From NCBI RefSeq assembly GCF_042666435.1, contig NZ_JBHTDC010000001.1, positions 1,426,001 to 1,490,000 of the forward strand: 64,000 bases of DNA, given 5' to 3'. Positions 41,636 through 50,498 of this stretch are shown one piece after another. How positions within the stretch are numbered: position 1 is the stretch's first letter; the number at the start of each line of letters is the position of its first letter. The translations under genes were made by a program, and so were the position numbers. Below the pieces are notes generated by a model, which was not told the origin of the DNA, searched no databases, and saw only the letters and a program-made list of their open reading frames with translations. The DNA comes from Allosphingosinicella sp042666435 (GTDB taxonomy: Bacteria > Pseudomonadota > Alphaproteobacteria > Sphingomonadales > Sphingomonadaceae).

Positions 41636-42919
41636 ATGGATCGCATCATCATCCGGGGCGGCAAGCGCCTTGAAGGCAAGATCTGCATCTCGGGCGCCAA
41701 GAACGCCGCGCTGACGCTCCTTCCCTGCGCCTTGCTTACCGACGAGCCGCTGACGCTCAGGAACCTGCCCCGCCTCGCCGACGTCGACAGCTTCGGCCAT
41801 CTCCTCAACCAGCTCGGCGTATCGACCTCGATCGAGGGCTCCAAGCCCGACGAGTTCGGCCGGGTGATGACCTTGCGCGCCTCGAACATCAGCTCGACGG
41901 TCGCTCCCTACGACATCGTCCGCAAGATGCGCGCGTCAATACTGGTGCTGGGGCCGCTCATGGCGCGCGCCGGCGAGGCGACCGTGTCGCTGCCCGGCGG
42001 CTGCGCGATCGGCAACCGCCCGATCGACCTTCACCTGAAGGCGCTAGAGGCGCTGGGCGCGGAGATCGAGCTCGCCGCTGGCTACGTCAAGGCGACCGCG
42101 CCCAAAGGCGGCCTCGTCGGCGGCCACATCCAGTTTCCGGTTGTCTCCGTCGGCGCCACGGAGAATGCGCTGATGGCGGCGGTGCTCGCCAGGGGCGAGA
42201 CGGTCATCGAGAATGCCGCGCGCGAGCCCGAGATCACCGACCTCGCCAAATGCCTGATCGCGATGGGCGCGAGGATCGAGGGCCTGCGGACCGACACGCT
42301 GACGATCCAGGGCGTGAAGAGGCTGCACGGCGCCACCTATTCGGTGATGCCGGATCGGATCGAGGCGGGAAGCTATGCCTGCGCCGCCGCCATCACCGGC
42401 GGTTCGCTGGAGCTGGTCGGCGCGCGCAAGGAGACGATGCCGTCGATCCTGGGCGGCCTCACCGACGCCGGCCTCATCGTCGAGGATGTCGATGGCGGAA
42501 TCAAGGTCAGCGCCAACGGCCGGCTCAGGCCGCTGTCGCTCTCCACCGCGCCGTATCCCGCCTTCCCCACCGACATGCAGGCGCAGTTCATGGCGATGCT
42601 CGCGCTCGCCGACGGCACCAGCCTCCTCACGGAGACGATCTTCGAGAATCGCTACATGCACGTCCCCGAGCTCGCCCGGATGGGCGCCGAGATCGAGGTG
42701 CGCGGCCGCTCGGCGGTGGTGCGCGGAGTCGACCGCCTGGTCGGCGCGCCTGTGATGGCGACCGACCTGCGCGCCTCGATGAGCCTCATCCTCGCCGGCC
42801 TCGCCGCCGAGGGCGAGACCCAGGTCGGCCGGGTCTATCATCTCGATCGCGGCTACGAGCGGCTCGAGGAGAAGCTCCAGGCCGTCGGCGCCGACATCGA
42901 ACGGGCAGGCGACGGCTAA
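41636..42919 (+). CDS. murA: UDP-N-acetylglucosamine 1-carboxyvinyltransferase
   Basis: A 427-residue enzyme adding enolpyruvate to UDP-GlcNAc, the first committed step of peptidoglycan synthesis. SGAKNAALTLLPCALL near residue 20 binds substrate; Cys123 in LPGGCAIGNRP is the catalytic, fosfomycin-reactive cysteine. DLRASMSLILAGLAAEG near the end is also typical. Length is normal for MurA. It has its own start after the repeat and ends overlapping by four bases the convergent rnk-like gene. Confidence 0.96.
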   Translation: MDRIIIRGGKRLEGKICISGAKNAALTLLPCALLTDEPLTLRNLPRLADVDSFGHLLNQLGVSTSIEGSKPDEFGRVMTLRASNISSTVAPYDIVRKMRASILVLGPLMARAGEATVSLPGGCAIGNRPIDLHLKALEALGAEIELAAGYVKATAPKGGLVGGHIQFPVVSVGATENALMAAVLARGETVIENAAREPEITDLAKCLIAMGARIEGLRTDTLTIQGVKRLHGATYSVMPDRIEAGSYACAAAITGGSLELVGARKETMPSILGGLTDAGLIVEDVDGGIKVSANGRLRPLSLSTAPYPAFPTDMQAQFMAMLALADGTSLLTETIFENRYMHVPELARMGAEIEVRGRSAVVRGVDRLVGAPVMATDLRASMSLILAGLAAEGETQVGRVYHLDRGYERLEEKLQAVGADIERAGDG

Positions 42920-43338
42920 GGCTCGATTTCGGGCTGCCGCACCGCGAGGATGCGGATCCGGCGCTCGCGGCCTTCCAGATCGGGCCATTCGATCGCCTGT
43001 CCGGTGGACAGCCCGATCAGCCCCGCCCCCATCGGCGTCAGCACCGATATCCGGCCGGCCTCGATGTCGGCCTCCGCCGGCAGGACGAGCCGGACCCAGC
43101 GCTGGGCACCGCTGCCTTCGTCAAGATATTCGAGCTCGGAGCCGAGCGTCACGACATCGCGCGGCAACGTGTCCCGGTCGTGGATTTCGGCGCGCTCGAT
43201 CTCGGTCAGGAGCATCGCCGAGACCACTGGAATGCGGTGCTCGGCCATCAGCGCGAGGTTGCCGAGCAGATCCGACTGGGAATCGAGAAGGTGGATGGGC
43301 GGACGTATGCCGGCGGGGGCCGAGGGGTTGGAAACCAT
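42916..43338 (-). CDS. rnk: GreA/GreB-domain protein, nucleoside diphosphate kinase regulator (Rnk-like)
   Basis: A 140-residue protein with the GreA/GreB C-terminal FKBP-like domain (DRDTLPRDVVTLGSELEYLD, ISVLTPMGAGLIGLSTGQAI) but with only a short N-terminal helix, as in Rnk, which binds RNA polymerase without cleavage activity. The missing long coiled coil argues against a true Gre factor. The stop overlaps that of murA. A terminator-like hairpin of the upstream DUF445 gene lies before it, so it probably has its own promoter. Confidence 0.82.
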   Translation of the reverse strand: MVSNPSAPAGIRPPIHLLDSQSDLLGNLALMAEHRIPVVSAMLLTEIERAEIHDRDTLPRDVVTLGSELEYLDEGSGAQRWVRLVLPAEADIEAGRISVLTPMGAGLIGLSTGQAIEWPDLEGRERRIRILAVRQPEIEP

Positions 43339-43403
43339 GGAACAGTTCCTTGAATGGAATGCGACCGGCGGAACAGGCGTCCGTGCGGGCGATGTGAGCA
43401 GCT

Positions 43404-43437
43404 GAAAAACAAGCCTCCCCGGACCAGCGCCGGGAGG
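43404..43437 (-). terminator. Terminator downstream of the DUF445 gene
   Basis: On the minus strand CCTCCCGG and its complement form a stem (43430-43437 with 43414-43422, one bulged base), followed by CTTGTTTTTC. It lies about 120 bases beyond the DUF445 stop and before the rnk-like gene. Confidence 0.6.
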
Positions 43438-43556
43438 GGCGGATCCGGGGCTAGGCCCGTGCCGGAAGCTGGCCGGCGTGGAGGCAAAACCGCCTGAAGG
43501 AAGAACGCGTCCGCATGGCCTGCACCGTGCGCCAGGACGCGGCGGTTGTCAAAGCA

Positions 43557-44822
43557 TCAGGTCACCACCTCGACGCTATGAATGGCGAGGCCGACGAGGC
43601 CGCCGACGATAGTGCCGTTGATGCGGATATATTGAAGGTCGCGGCCGACGGCGCTCTCAAGGCGGCCGGTGATGGTGCGGGCGTCCCAGCCGCGGATCGT
43701 GTCGGAGACCAGGGTGACGATGCCGGTGCCGTAGCTGGCGACCGCGCCGACCACCGCCCGCCGCGCGAACTGGTTGATCGTCGCCTTGAGCCGCGCATCT
43801 TCCTGCAGGGTCGCGCCGAGCGCGCGGATGGCCTCGCCGAACTTGCCGGCCATGGTCGCGTCGGGATCTCGCGCGGCGTGGAGGAGGCCGGCGCGGGTCT
43901 TTTCCCACAAGCCGTCGATCCAGTCGCCGACCGCCTTGTTGGCGATGATGTCAGCCTTGGCCGCCTCGACCTTAAGACGCGTCCCCTCGTCATATTGGAG
44001 GTCCCAGGCGAGGTTGGCGAGGCTCTCCTCCGCCTTGAGCCGGAGCGGGTGCCGGGTGTCCGTCGCCATCGCGATGGTGAGGCGCCGCAGCCCGTCGATG
44101 ATGCCGTCGGCCAGCTTCTCGTCGAACCCGGCGAACCGGACCAGCCAATTGGCGCGATCGTGGACCATCGACCGAATCATGTCCTCATTGGCGTCAAGGG
44201 TCCGGCTCGCCCAGCCGATGATGCCGTCGAGGACCGGCACGTGGCGTTCCTCGGTGATCGCCGCGTCGAGCGACTGACCGAGCAAGGGCGACACGTCCAT
44301 CGCCCGCAGCCGTCCGGCCACCGCCGACTTGACCATCCCGCCCAGCCGTTCCTGGTCGAGCGCCTCGAGGATGTTGGCGATGAGGCCGGAAGCGCCCTGG
44401 CGAAGGCGTCCCTCGCCGGGCGGGTCGGTGAGGAACCGGCCGATCGCGCCGGCGACGTCCACGCCGCGCATCCGCCGGGCAACCACCGAGGGAGTGAGGA
44501 AATTGTCGCGCAGGAACTGGGCCAGCGTGTCGCCGATCCGATCCTTGTTGCGGGGGATGATCGCGGTGTGCGGGATCGGCAGGCCGAGCGGATGGCGGAA
44601 CAAGGCGGTGACCGCGAACCAGTCGGCGAGACCGCCGACCATCGCCGCTTCGGCGAACGCCTTGACGAAGCCCCAGCCGGGGTGAATCTCGTCGAGGCTG
44701 TTGGCGACGAGGAACACCGCGGCCATGACCACCAAGGTGCCGGTGGCGATGACCCGCATGCCGCGCACGCCGCCCTGCGCGGGGTTGAATCGGGTCAATC
44801 CGGTTCGTTCGAGCAGGGTCAT
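43557..44822 (-). CDS. DUF445 family membrane protein
   Basis: A 421-residue protein of the DUF445 (YjiN-like) family. An N-terminal helix (VIATGTLVVMAAVFLVANSL) is followed by the family hallmark AAMVGGLADWFAVTALFRHP with IPHTAIIPRNKDRIG, a long helical charged middle, and a C-terminal hydrophobic hairpin (YIRINGTIVGGLVGLAIHSV). So both ends are in the inner membrane with a cytosolic or periplasmic domain between. Role is unknown. It appears monocistronic, with a palindromic repeat upstream. Confidence 0.88.
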   Translation of the reverse strand: MTLLERTGLTRFNPAQGGVRGMRVIATGTLVVMAAVFLVANSLDEIHPGWGFVKAFAEAAMVGGLADWFAVTALFRHPLGLPIPHTAIIPRNKDRIGDTLAQFLRDNFLTPSVVARRMRGVDVAGAIGRFLTDPPGEGRLRQGASGLIANILEALDQERLGGMVKSAVAGRLRAMDVSPLLGQSLDAAITEERHVPVLDGIIGWASRTLDANEDMIRSMVHDRANWLVRFAGFDEKLADGIIDGLRRLTIAMATDTRHPLRLKAEESLANLAWDLQYDEGTRLKVEAAKADIIANKAVGDWIDGLWEKTRAGLLHAARDPDATMAGKFGEAIRALGATLQEDARLKATINQFARRAVVGAVASYGTGIVTLVSDTIRGWDARTITGRLESAVGRDLQYIRINGTIVGGLVGLAIHSVEVVT

Positions 44823-44881
44823 CCCTGGCTCAATAGCCGGAAAACCCGATTAGGGCATGATGAGTTTGGATTGCACCACCT

Positions 44882-44964
44882 CGTCATGCTGAACTTGTTC
44901 AGCATCCATATCCGAGCCACGCGACGGGTGGATAGGTGGACCCTGAAACGAGTTCAGGGTGACA
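44882..44964. repeat. Intergenic palindromic repeat, family C
   Basis: Left half ATGCTGAA/TTCAGCAT (44886-44905) and right half CCCTGAA/TTCAGGG (44941-44959), bracketed by CGTCAT and GTGAC. The halves are imperfect inverted copies. It lies between the DUF445 gene start and the RND transporter stop. Confidence 0.75.
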
Positions 44965-44992
44965 ATTCAATGTAACCGCATCCCGCTCTCGT

Positions 44993-47900
44993 TCACTCCG
45001 CAGGTTGCGCCTCCGCCGCCGGGCCGTGATCCTGCGGTCCTTTGTAGGTCAGCAGGCGGCCGAACTTGGGCCCGATCCACCGTTCGAAGCTGTCGGCCAG
45101 GCTGAATCCGGCCGGCACGATCACCAGCGTCAGGATGGTCGAGAGGATGAGACCGCCGATGACGACGATGCCCATCGGCTGGCGGAAGCTGCCGTCGCCC
45201 GACAGAGCGAGCGCGGTCGGGATCATGCCCGCCACCATGGCCACCGTGGTCATCACGATCGGCTGGGCGCGCTTGTGCCCGGAATCGGCGATCGCCTCAT
45301 CCTTGGGCACGCCCTTGTCTATCTCCTCGATCGCGAAGTCGATCAGCAGGATCGAGTTCTTGGCGACGATGCCGAGCAGCATCAGGATGCCGATGAACAC
45401 CGGCATCGACATCGCCTGGCCGGTCAGATGGAGCGCGATCGCCCCGCCCAGCGGCGCCAGCAGCAGCGAGCCCATGTTGACGAAGGGCGGGACGATCCTC
45501 TTGTAGAGCAAGACAAGCACCGCGAAGACGAGGAAGATGCCAGCGACCACGGCCATGCCGAAGCCTTCGACCATCTCCTGCTGCATCTCGGCCTCGCCGA
45601 ATTCGGCGCGGTTGACGCCCTGCGGCAGGTTCATCAGCGTCGGCAGCTGATTGATCTTGCTCAGCGCCTCGACCACGCCCGGGGCGAGATCGGCGCCGAC
45701 CATGATCCGCCGTTCCTGGTTGAAGCGCTGGATCTGCGTAGCGCCGGCGCCGAAGCTGATGTCGGCGATCACCTTGAGCGGAACCGATCCGCCGCTGGTC
45801 GTCGGCACCGGCATATTCTCAATCGTCGCCAGGCTGGTCCGCGATTCCTCGGGCAGCATCACCCGGATCGGAATCTGACGGTCGGACAGCGAGAATTTCG
45901 CGCTGTTCTGGTCGATCTCGCCCTGCGTCGCGATCCGGATCGTCTGGCTGAGCGCCTGGGTGGTGACGCCCATGTCGGCGGCCAGATCGAAGCGCGGCGT
46001 GATCATGATCTCGGGACGCCTGAGGTCGCCCTCGACCCGCGCGGCGCGGATTTCGGGCATTTCGTTCATCTCGGCGACGAGCTTGGCGGCCGTTTGTTCG
46101 AGCAATTCGGGGTCGCTGCCGGCGAGCATGACCGACACGGCGCGACTGCCCCCGAAGCCGTTATTCGCGCGGAAGAAGACGCGGGCGTCGGGTATTTCCC
46201 TCAGCTTGGGCGCGGTCTCGCGCTCGAAGTCGGTGCTCTTGCGCTCGCGATCCTCCCGAAGCGTCATGTAGACGCTCGCCCGGCCGACCTGGACCGACCC
46301 GAATGCCGATTGCACTTCGGGCTCGGCGCTGACGATGGCGGTCACCTGATCGACGACATTCTCGGTCTGCGAGAGCGTCGCCCCCGGCGGCATCTCGACC
46401 GAGATCGAGCTGAACGGGCTATCGCTGTTGGGGAAGACGATGAACGGCAGGGTGGCGAAGGCGAAGATGGTCGCGACGAAGGCGGCGAAGCCGACCCCCA
46501 TCGTCTTCCAGCGGTTGCGCAGCGACCAGCGCAGCACGCCCATATAGCGGTCCATCATCCAGCCTTCGCCGTGCTTGGCGGGGCCGTGGGATTCAAGGAA
46601 ATAGGCCGCCATCATCGGCGTGATCAGGCGCGCGACGGCCAGGCTCATCAGCACCGCCACGCAGATGGTGAGGCCGAAGCTCTTGAAATACTGCCCGATA
46701 ATGCCGTCCATCATCGCGACCGGCAGGAACACCGCCACGATCGAGAAGGTCGTGGCGACGACCGCGAGACCGATCTCATCGGCAGCCTCGATGGAGGCCT
46801 GATAAGCGGATTTGCCCATTCGCATGTGGCGCACGATATTCTCGATCTCGACGATCGCATCGTCCACCAGCACACCGGCGACGAGGCTCAGCGCGAGCAA
46901 GGTCACGCCGTTCAAGGTGAAGCCGAGCAGATCCATGAACCAGAAGGCCGGAATGGCCGACAGCGGGATGGCGATCGCGGAAATGACCGTCGCGCGCCAG
47001 TCGCGGAGGAACAGGAAGACGACGATGACGGCGAGCACGGCGCCCTCGATCAGGGCTTCCATCGCCGAACTATATTGATCCTTGGTATAGTCGACCGTCG
47101 TGAAACGCTCGGTGAAGGTGACCTTGGGGTTCTCCTCCTCGAGCTTGTCGAGCTCGGCGACGACCTCGTCATGGACCGTCACTTCGGACGATCCCTTGGC
47201 CTTTTCGATGCCGAAGCTCACCACCTGGACGCCGTTGACCTTGCCCATCGAGCGCTGCTCGGCATGGCCGTCGCGGATCGTGGCGATGTCGGCGAGACGG
47301 ATCGTCCGGCCGCCGCTCAAGGAAATCTGCTTCTGGCCGAGGTCGTAGGCGCTCTCCGCGTTTCCGAGCACGCGCACGGCCTGCTCGGCGCCGGCGATTT
47401 CCGCCCGGCCGCCCGGCGCATCGACGTTGGTCATGCGAAGCTGCTGGTTGACCTGCGCCGCGGTGATGCCGTGCGACTGCATCTTGACGGGATCGAGGAT
47501 GACCCGGATCTCGCGGCTGACGCCGCCGCCGCGGCTCACCGCCGCCATGCCTTCCACGCCGAGCAGGCGCTTGCTGACGACATTGTCGACATACCAGCTG
47601 AGCTCTTCCAGCGTCATGTCGGTGGTGTGGGCCGAGAAGAAGCCGAGCGGGCCGCCGTCGGCGTCGATGCGCGTCACCTGCGGCTCGAGGATGCCCTCGG
47701 GCAGATCGCCGCGTATCTGGGAAATGGCGTTGCGGACGTCGTTGACCGCGCGATCGACCGGCGTATCGAGCTCGAACTGGACGAAGGTGCTGCTGCTGCC
47801 CTCGCGGACCGTGGACTGGATTTCATCGACGCCGTTGATGCCGCGGATCGCGGCCTCGACGCGCTGCGTCACCTGGGTCTCCAGCTCCGACGGCGCCGCG

Positions 47901-48067
47901 CCGGGCTGCGCCACGGTGACGTTGGCGGCCGGGAAGCTGATGTCCGGATTGTTGTTCACGTCCATCCGCAGAAAGCTGAAGATGCCAAGCAACGTCAGCG
48001 CCGCGAACAGGACGAGCGGAATGACGGGGTTGCGGATTGCCCAGCTGGAAATGTTACGCATCGTCAT
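44993..48067 (-). CDS. RND efflux permease (AcrB/HAE1 type)
   Basis: A 1024-residue proton-driven exporter of the inner membrane. Twelve helices are expected: helix 1 at IPLVLFAALTLLGIFSFLRM, a large periplasmic loop, then helices 2-6 with the proton-relay motif GVLVDDAIVEIENIVRHM (two Asp), a second loop, and helices 8-12 including GIVAKNSILLIDFAIEEID. The length and PDISFPAANVTVAQPGAAPSE support the hydrophobe/amphiphile class. It is cotranscribed with the upstream periplasmic adaptor (15-base gap). No outer-membrane TolC gene is present, so a distant one is probably used. Drug spectrum cannot be predicted. Confidence 0.94.
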   Translation of the reverse strand: MTMRNISSWAIRNPVIPLVLFAALTLLGIFSFLRMDVNNNPDISFPAANVTVAQPGAAPSELETQVTQRVEAAIRGINGVDEIQSTVREGSSSTFVQFELDTPVDRAVNDVRNAISQIRGDLPEGILEPQVTRIDADGGPLGFFSAHTTDMTLEELSWYVDNVVSKRLLGVEGMAAVSRGGGVSREIRVILDPVKMQSHGITAAQVNQQLRMTNVDAPGGRAEIAGAEQAVRVLGNAESAYDLGQKQISLSGGRTIRLADIATIRDGHAEQRSMGKVNGVQVVSFGIEKAKGSSEVTVHDEVVAELDKLEEENPKVTFTERFTTVDYTKDQYSSAMEALIEGAVLAVIVVFLFLRDWRATVISAIAIPLSAIPAFWFMDLLGFTLNGVTLLALSLVAGVLVDDAIVEIENIVRHMRMGKSAYQASIEAADEIGLAVVATTFSIVAVFLPVAMMDGIIGQYFKSFGLTICVAVLMSLAVARLITPMMAAYFLESHGPAKHGEGWMMDRYMGVLRWSLRNRWKTMGVGFAAFVATIFAFATLPFIVFPNSDSPFSSISVEMPPGATLSQTENVVDQVTAIVSAEPEVQSAFGSVQVGRASVYMTLREDRERKSTDFERETAPKLREIPDARVFFRANNGFGGSRAVSVMLAGSDPELLEQTAAKLVAEMNEMPEIRAARVEGDLRRPEIMITPRFDLAADMGVTTQALSQTIRIATQGEIDQNSAKFSLSDRQIPIRVMLPEESRTSLATIENMPVPTTSGGSVPLKVIADISFGAGATQIQRFNQERRIMVGADLAPGVVEALSKINQLPTLMNLPQGVNRAEFGEAEMQQEMVEGFGMAVVAGIFLVFAVLVLLYKRIVPPFVNMGSLLLAPLGGAIALHLTGQAMSMPVFIGILMLLGIVAKNSILLIDFAIEEIDKGVPKDEAIADSGHKRAQPIVMTTVAMVAGMIPTALALSGDGSFRQPMGIVVIGGLILSTILTLVIVPAGFSLADSFERWIGPKFGRLLTYKGPQDHGPAAEAQPAE

Positions 48068-48082
48068 TCACTCCAAAAGCGC

Positions 48083-49282
48083 TCAGCGGGACGCCGCCCG
48101 CTGAGGCTTGATCTTGTCGCCGGGGTTGAGGAAGGCGCCGGCCGAATAGACGACCCGCTCGGTTCCGTTCAGCCCTTCGGTGATGACGACCCCCTTGTCG
48201 ATCACGGAGCCGACCTTGACCGGCCGGCGCTGCACGACATCGTCGGCGCCGACGATATAGACGAAGCTGCCGCGGGCATCGTTCAGCACCGCCGATTCGG
48301 GCAGCAATGGGGCTTGCGTCGAGCCCGCGACGATGTCGGCGCTGGCGAAGCCGCCGGGCCGCAGCGCGGGGCTGTAGGGTACCGCGATCCTCGCCTCGCC
48401 CTGCCGGCTCTGGGGATCGATCACCGGCGACACCTGCCACACCGAGCCCTGGATGCTTTCGCTGGTGCCGACCGGGGTGACGGTGGCGGGCATGCCCGGC
48501 TTGATCCGGGTCAGATCGCCTTGCGGGAGCTGCGCGAGCACCTCCATCTGCCCGCCCTGGGCGATGCGGAACAGGGCGCCGGAGCCGGCGCCGACGACTT
48601 GGCCCGGCTCGACCATGCGGTCGAGGACGAGCCCCGCGGCGGGCGCCCGAACGTCCAGCCGTCCGATGCGCGCGCGGGTCTCGCCGAGCTGCGCCTGGGC
48701 CACGCGGACGCGGGCGTTGGCGGCGTCGCGCGTCGCGGTCTTGCGGTCGACATCGGCCTTGGACACGAAACCGCGCGACACCAGGGCCTGGGCGCGATCG
48801 AGCTCGCTCTGGGCGAGTTCCGCGTCGGCGCGGGCGACCTGGATCTGCGCGGCCAGCCGCTGCGCCTCCTGCGACTGGACCGAACGGTCGATGACCGCCA
48901 GAACCTGGCCGGCCTCGACCCACTGGCCGGGTTCCACCAGCACGCGGGAGACCTCGCCGCCCTCGCCCGCGACGCCAACCGGCAGGTCGCGGCGGGCGGC
49001 CAGGGTCCCGGTCGCCGAAATGACGCGGGCGACCTGCTGGCTGCCGGGCACGACGACGGTCACTGCGGGAAGCGCCGCGCCTTCGCCCGCTCCGGGCGCC
49101 GCGGCCGGCTCTCCGCCGCCCGTAAAGGCCAGGATCGCCGCGATGGCGATGATCGCCGCGGCGACGATTCCGATGATGATCCGCCGGCGCTTGCGCCGCT
49201 GCATGACCACAGTCTCGTCGAGCACATCGCCCTCGAGAGCCTTGCGCCGCCATCCCGTCGTTTCGAAGTTCATGGTCCTCAT
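48083..49282 (-). CDS. RND efflux periplasmic adaptor (membrane fusion protein)
   Basis: A 399-residue adaptor linking the RND pump to an outer-membrane channel. One N-terminal helix (IIIGIVAAAIIAIAAILAF) after a basic cytosolic head, then a split lipoyl domain (VLVEPGQWVEAGQVLAVID and DVRAPAAGLVLDRMVEPGQ), a coiled-coil hairpin between, and beta-barrel and membrane-proximal parts. It lacks a lipobox. ATG 49282 or 49273 may be the start. The operon promoter with an overlapping inverted repeat lies directly upstream. Confidence 0.92.
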   Translation of the reverse strand: MRTMNFETTGWRRKALEGDVLDETVVMQRRKRRRIIIGIVAAAIIAIAAILAFTGGGEPAAAPGAGEGAALPAVTVVVPGSQQVARVISATGTLAARRDLPVGVAGEGGEVSRVLVEPGQWVEAGQVLAVIDRSVQSQEAQRLAAQIQVARADAELAQSELDRAQALVSRGFVSKADVDRKTATRDAANARVRVAQAQLGETRARIGRLDVRAPAAGLVLDRMVEPGQVVGAGSGALFRIAQGGQMEVLAQLPQGDLTRIKPGMPATVTPVGTSESIQGSVWQVSPVIDPQSRQGEARIAVPYSPALRPGGFASADIVAGSTQAPLLPESAVLNDARGSFVYIVGADDVVQRRPVKVGSVIDKGVVITEGLNGTERVVYSAGAFLNPGDKIKPQRAASR

Positions 49283-49313
49283 CTTTCCCCAACCGCCGGG
49301 CGGCAGCGCCGCG

Positions 49314-49335
49314 TTCGGCTACTGTATTAGCCGAA
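49314..49335. promoter_or_regulatory. Inverted repeat over the RND operon -10, candidate repressor operator
   Basis: TTCGGCT (49314-49320) and AGCCGAA (49329-49335) are perfect inverted arms with an 8-base spacer. The dyad covers the -10 and start of the pump promoter, the classical position for a TetR- or MarR-type repressor. No such regulator gene is adjacent. Confidence 0.55.
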
Positions 49336-49352
49336 TAACTCACCGCGCTCAA
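49324..49352 (-). promoter_or_regulatory. Promoter of the RND efflux operon
   Basis: Read on the minus strand: TTGAGC (49352-49347), exactly 17 bases, TAATAC (49329-49324). The start would be near 49317, about 35 bases before the adaptor ATG. Confidence 0.7.
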
Positions 49353-49630
49353 GCCAAAGTTTTCGTTTCCGTCGGCCGCCCCACGCCGGTGGACGCCCAT
49401 ACACGCGCGGGTGGGGGTTTACCACCACAACCGTCTCCATTCCCGCGCGCGCGGACGGGTAGGGTGAGATGGCGATTGGTGGCGCCGGAGGCAAGATGGG
49501 CGGACTTTTCGACCAGCATGCCCCCTTTTTCGACGAATCGCCTTCGTAACGGTTCAGCAACCGTGCAGGCCGCGGCACGTTTTATGGCATGTCCGGCGAC
49601 GCCGGAACGAACTTTCAAGGAGATTTGCCA
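49353..49630. other. Upstream region of the SIMPL gene
   Basis: About 280 bases between the RND promoter and the SIMPL gene. It contains G/C-rich stretches, no recognisable RNA gene and no frame with a good start. AAGGAG at its end is the SIMPL ribosome-binding site. No clear sigma70 promoter could be chosen. Confidence 0.4.
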
Positions 49631-50347
49631 ATGATCAAACCCATGATGCTCGCTTCGGCGCTGGCCCTTTCCCTTCCGGCAGGCGCGGCCCTGGCCCAGG
49701 GATCGATGCCGGTCCAGGCGATCTCCGGCACCCGGCTCGACATCGTCGCCACCGGCGAGGTCACCCGCGTTCCCGACGTGGCGCGGATCAACGCGGGCGT
49801 GGTGACGCAGGCGGGCAGCGCGACCGCGGCGATCGCCCAGAACGCCCAGCGGATGGAGAGGGTGATCGCGGCGCTGAAACGGGCCGGCATCGCCCAGCGC
49901 GACATCCAGACCAGCTCGATCAACCTCAATCCCGAATATCGTTACGCGGAAAACCAGCCGCCGGTGCTGACCGGCTACCGGGCGAGCAACGAGGTCACCG
50001 TCCGCTTCCGCGACATCGCCGAAACCGGTGCCATCCTCGACGCCCTGGTCGCCGAGGGCGCCAACCAGATCAACGGGCCGATGCTCGGCATCGACAAGCC
50101 CGAAGAAGCACTGGACGAGGCGCGCCAGCAGGCGCTGACCAAGGCCCGCGCCCGCGCCGAGCTCTACGCCCGCGCCATCGGCAAGAGGGTCGGCCGCATC
50201 CTGTCGATCAGCGAATCGGGCGCGATGGCGCCGCCTTATCCGATGCCGATGATGCGGATGGAGGCAGCTCAGGACGCTTCGACCAAGATCGTTCCGGGCG
50301 AACAGTCGCTCTCGATCACCCTCTCGATCAGCTACGAGCTGGAATAA
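49631..50347 (+). CDS. SIMPL domain (DUF541) periplasmic protein
   Basis: A 238-residue secreted protein: signal peptide MLASALALSLPAGAALAQG, then a SIMPL/DUF541 domain (RLDIVATGEVTRVPDVARI, NLNPEYRYAENQPPVLTGYR, EALDEARQQALTKARARAEL). ATG 49631 follows a good AAGGAG. Related proteins (such as YggE) are linked to oxidative and envelope stress tolerance, but the activity is unknown. A perfect hairpin follows the stop. It is encoded alone, divergent from the RND operon. Confidence 0.9.
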   Translation: MIKPMMLASALALSLPAGAALAQGSMPVQAISGTRLDIVATGEVTRVPDVARINAGVVTQAGSATAAIAQNAQRMERVIAALKRAGIAQRDIQTSSINLNPEYRYAENQPPVLTGYRASNEVTVRFRDIAETGAILDALVAEGANQINGPMLGIDKPEEALDEARQQALTKARARAELYARAIGKRVGRILSISESGAMAPPYPMPMMRMEAAQDASTKIVPGEQSLSITLSISYELE

Positions 50348-50354
50348 TTCTTCG

Positions 50355-50381
50355 CCTTCCTCTCCATCCGGGAGAGGAAGG
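50355..50381. terminator. Perfect hairpin after the SIMPL gene
   Basis: CCTTCCTCTCC (50355-50365) pairs with GGAGAGGAAGG (50371-50381) around a 5-base loop. There is no T run, so it may be a terminator-like element or a dispersed palindrome. Confidence 0.45.
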
Positions 50382-50498
50382 GAGGAACCGCGCCCGCTTG
50401 CCCCGCCGCGCCGCGCCGCCTAAAGGGACGCCCATCAATTCACTTATCGCGCGCCCCTTTTCCCTGCGGCCGCGCGGCTTGCGGAGGTTCTGGGCGGC

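Noticed and set aside
42916..43338. GreA/GreB transcript cleavage factor
   Set aside because: The long N-terminal coiled coil with acidic tip residues is missing; length and domain fit Rnk-like proteins better.
45005..49330. A 1441-codon open frame on the plus strand
   Set aside because: It lies antisense to the RND permease and adaptor genes; its Arg/Asp/His-rich composition and lack of any domain show it to be a GC-driven shadow frame.
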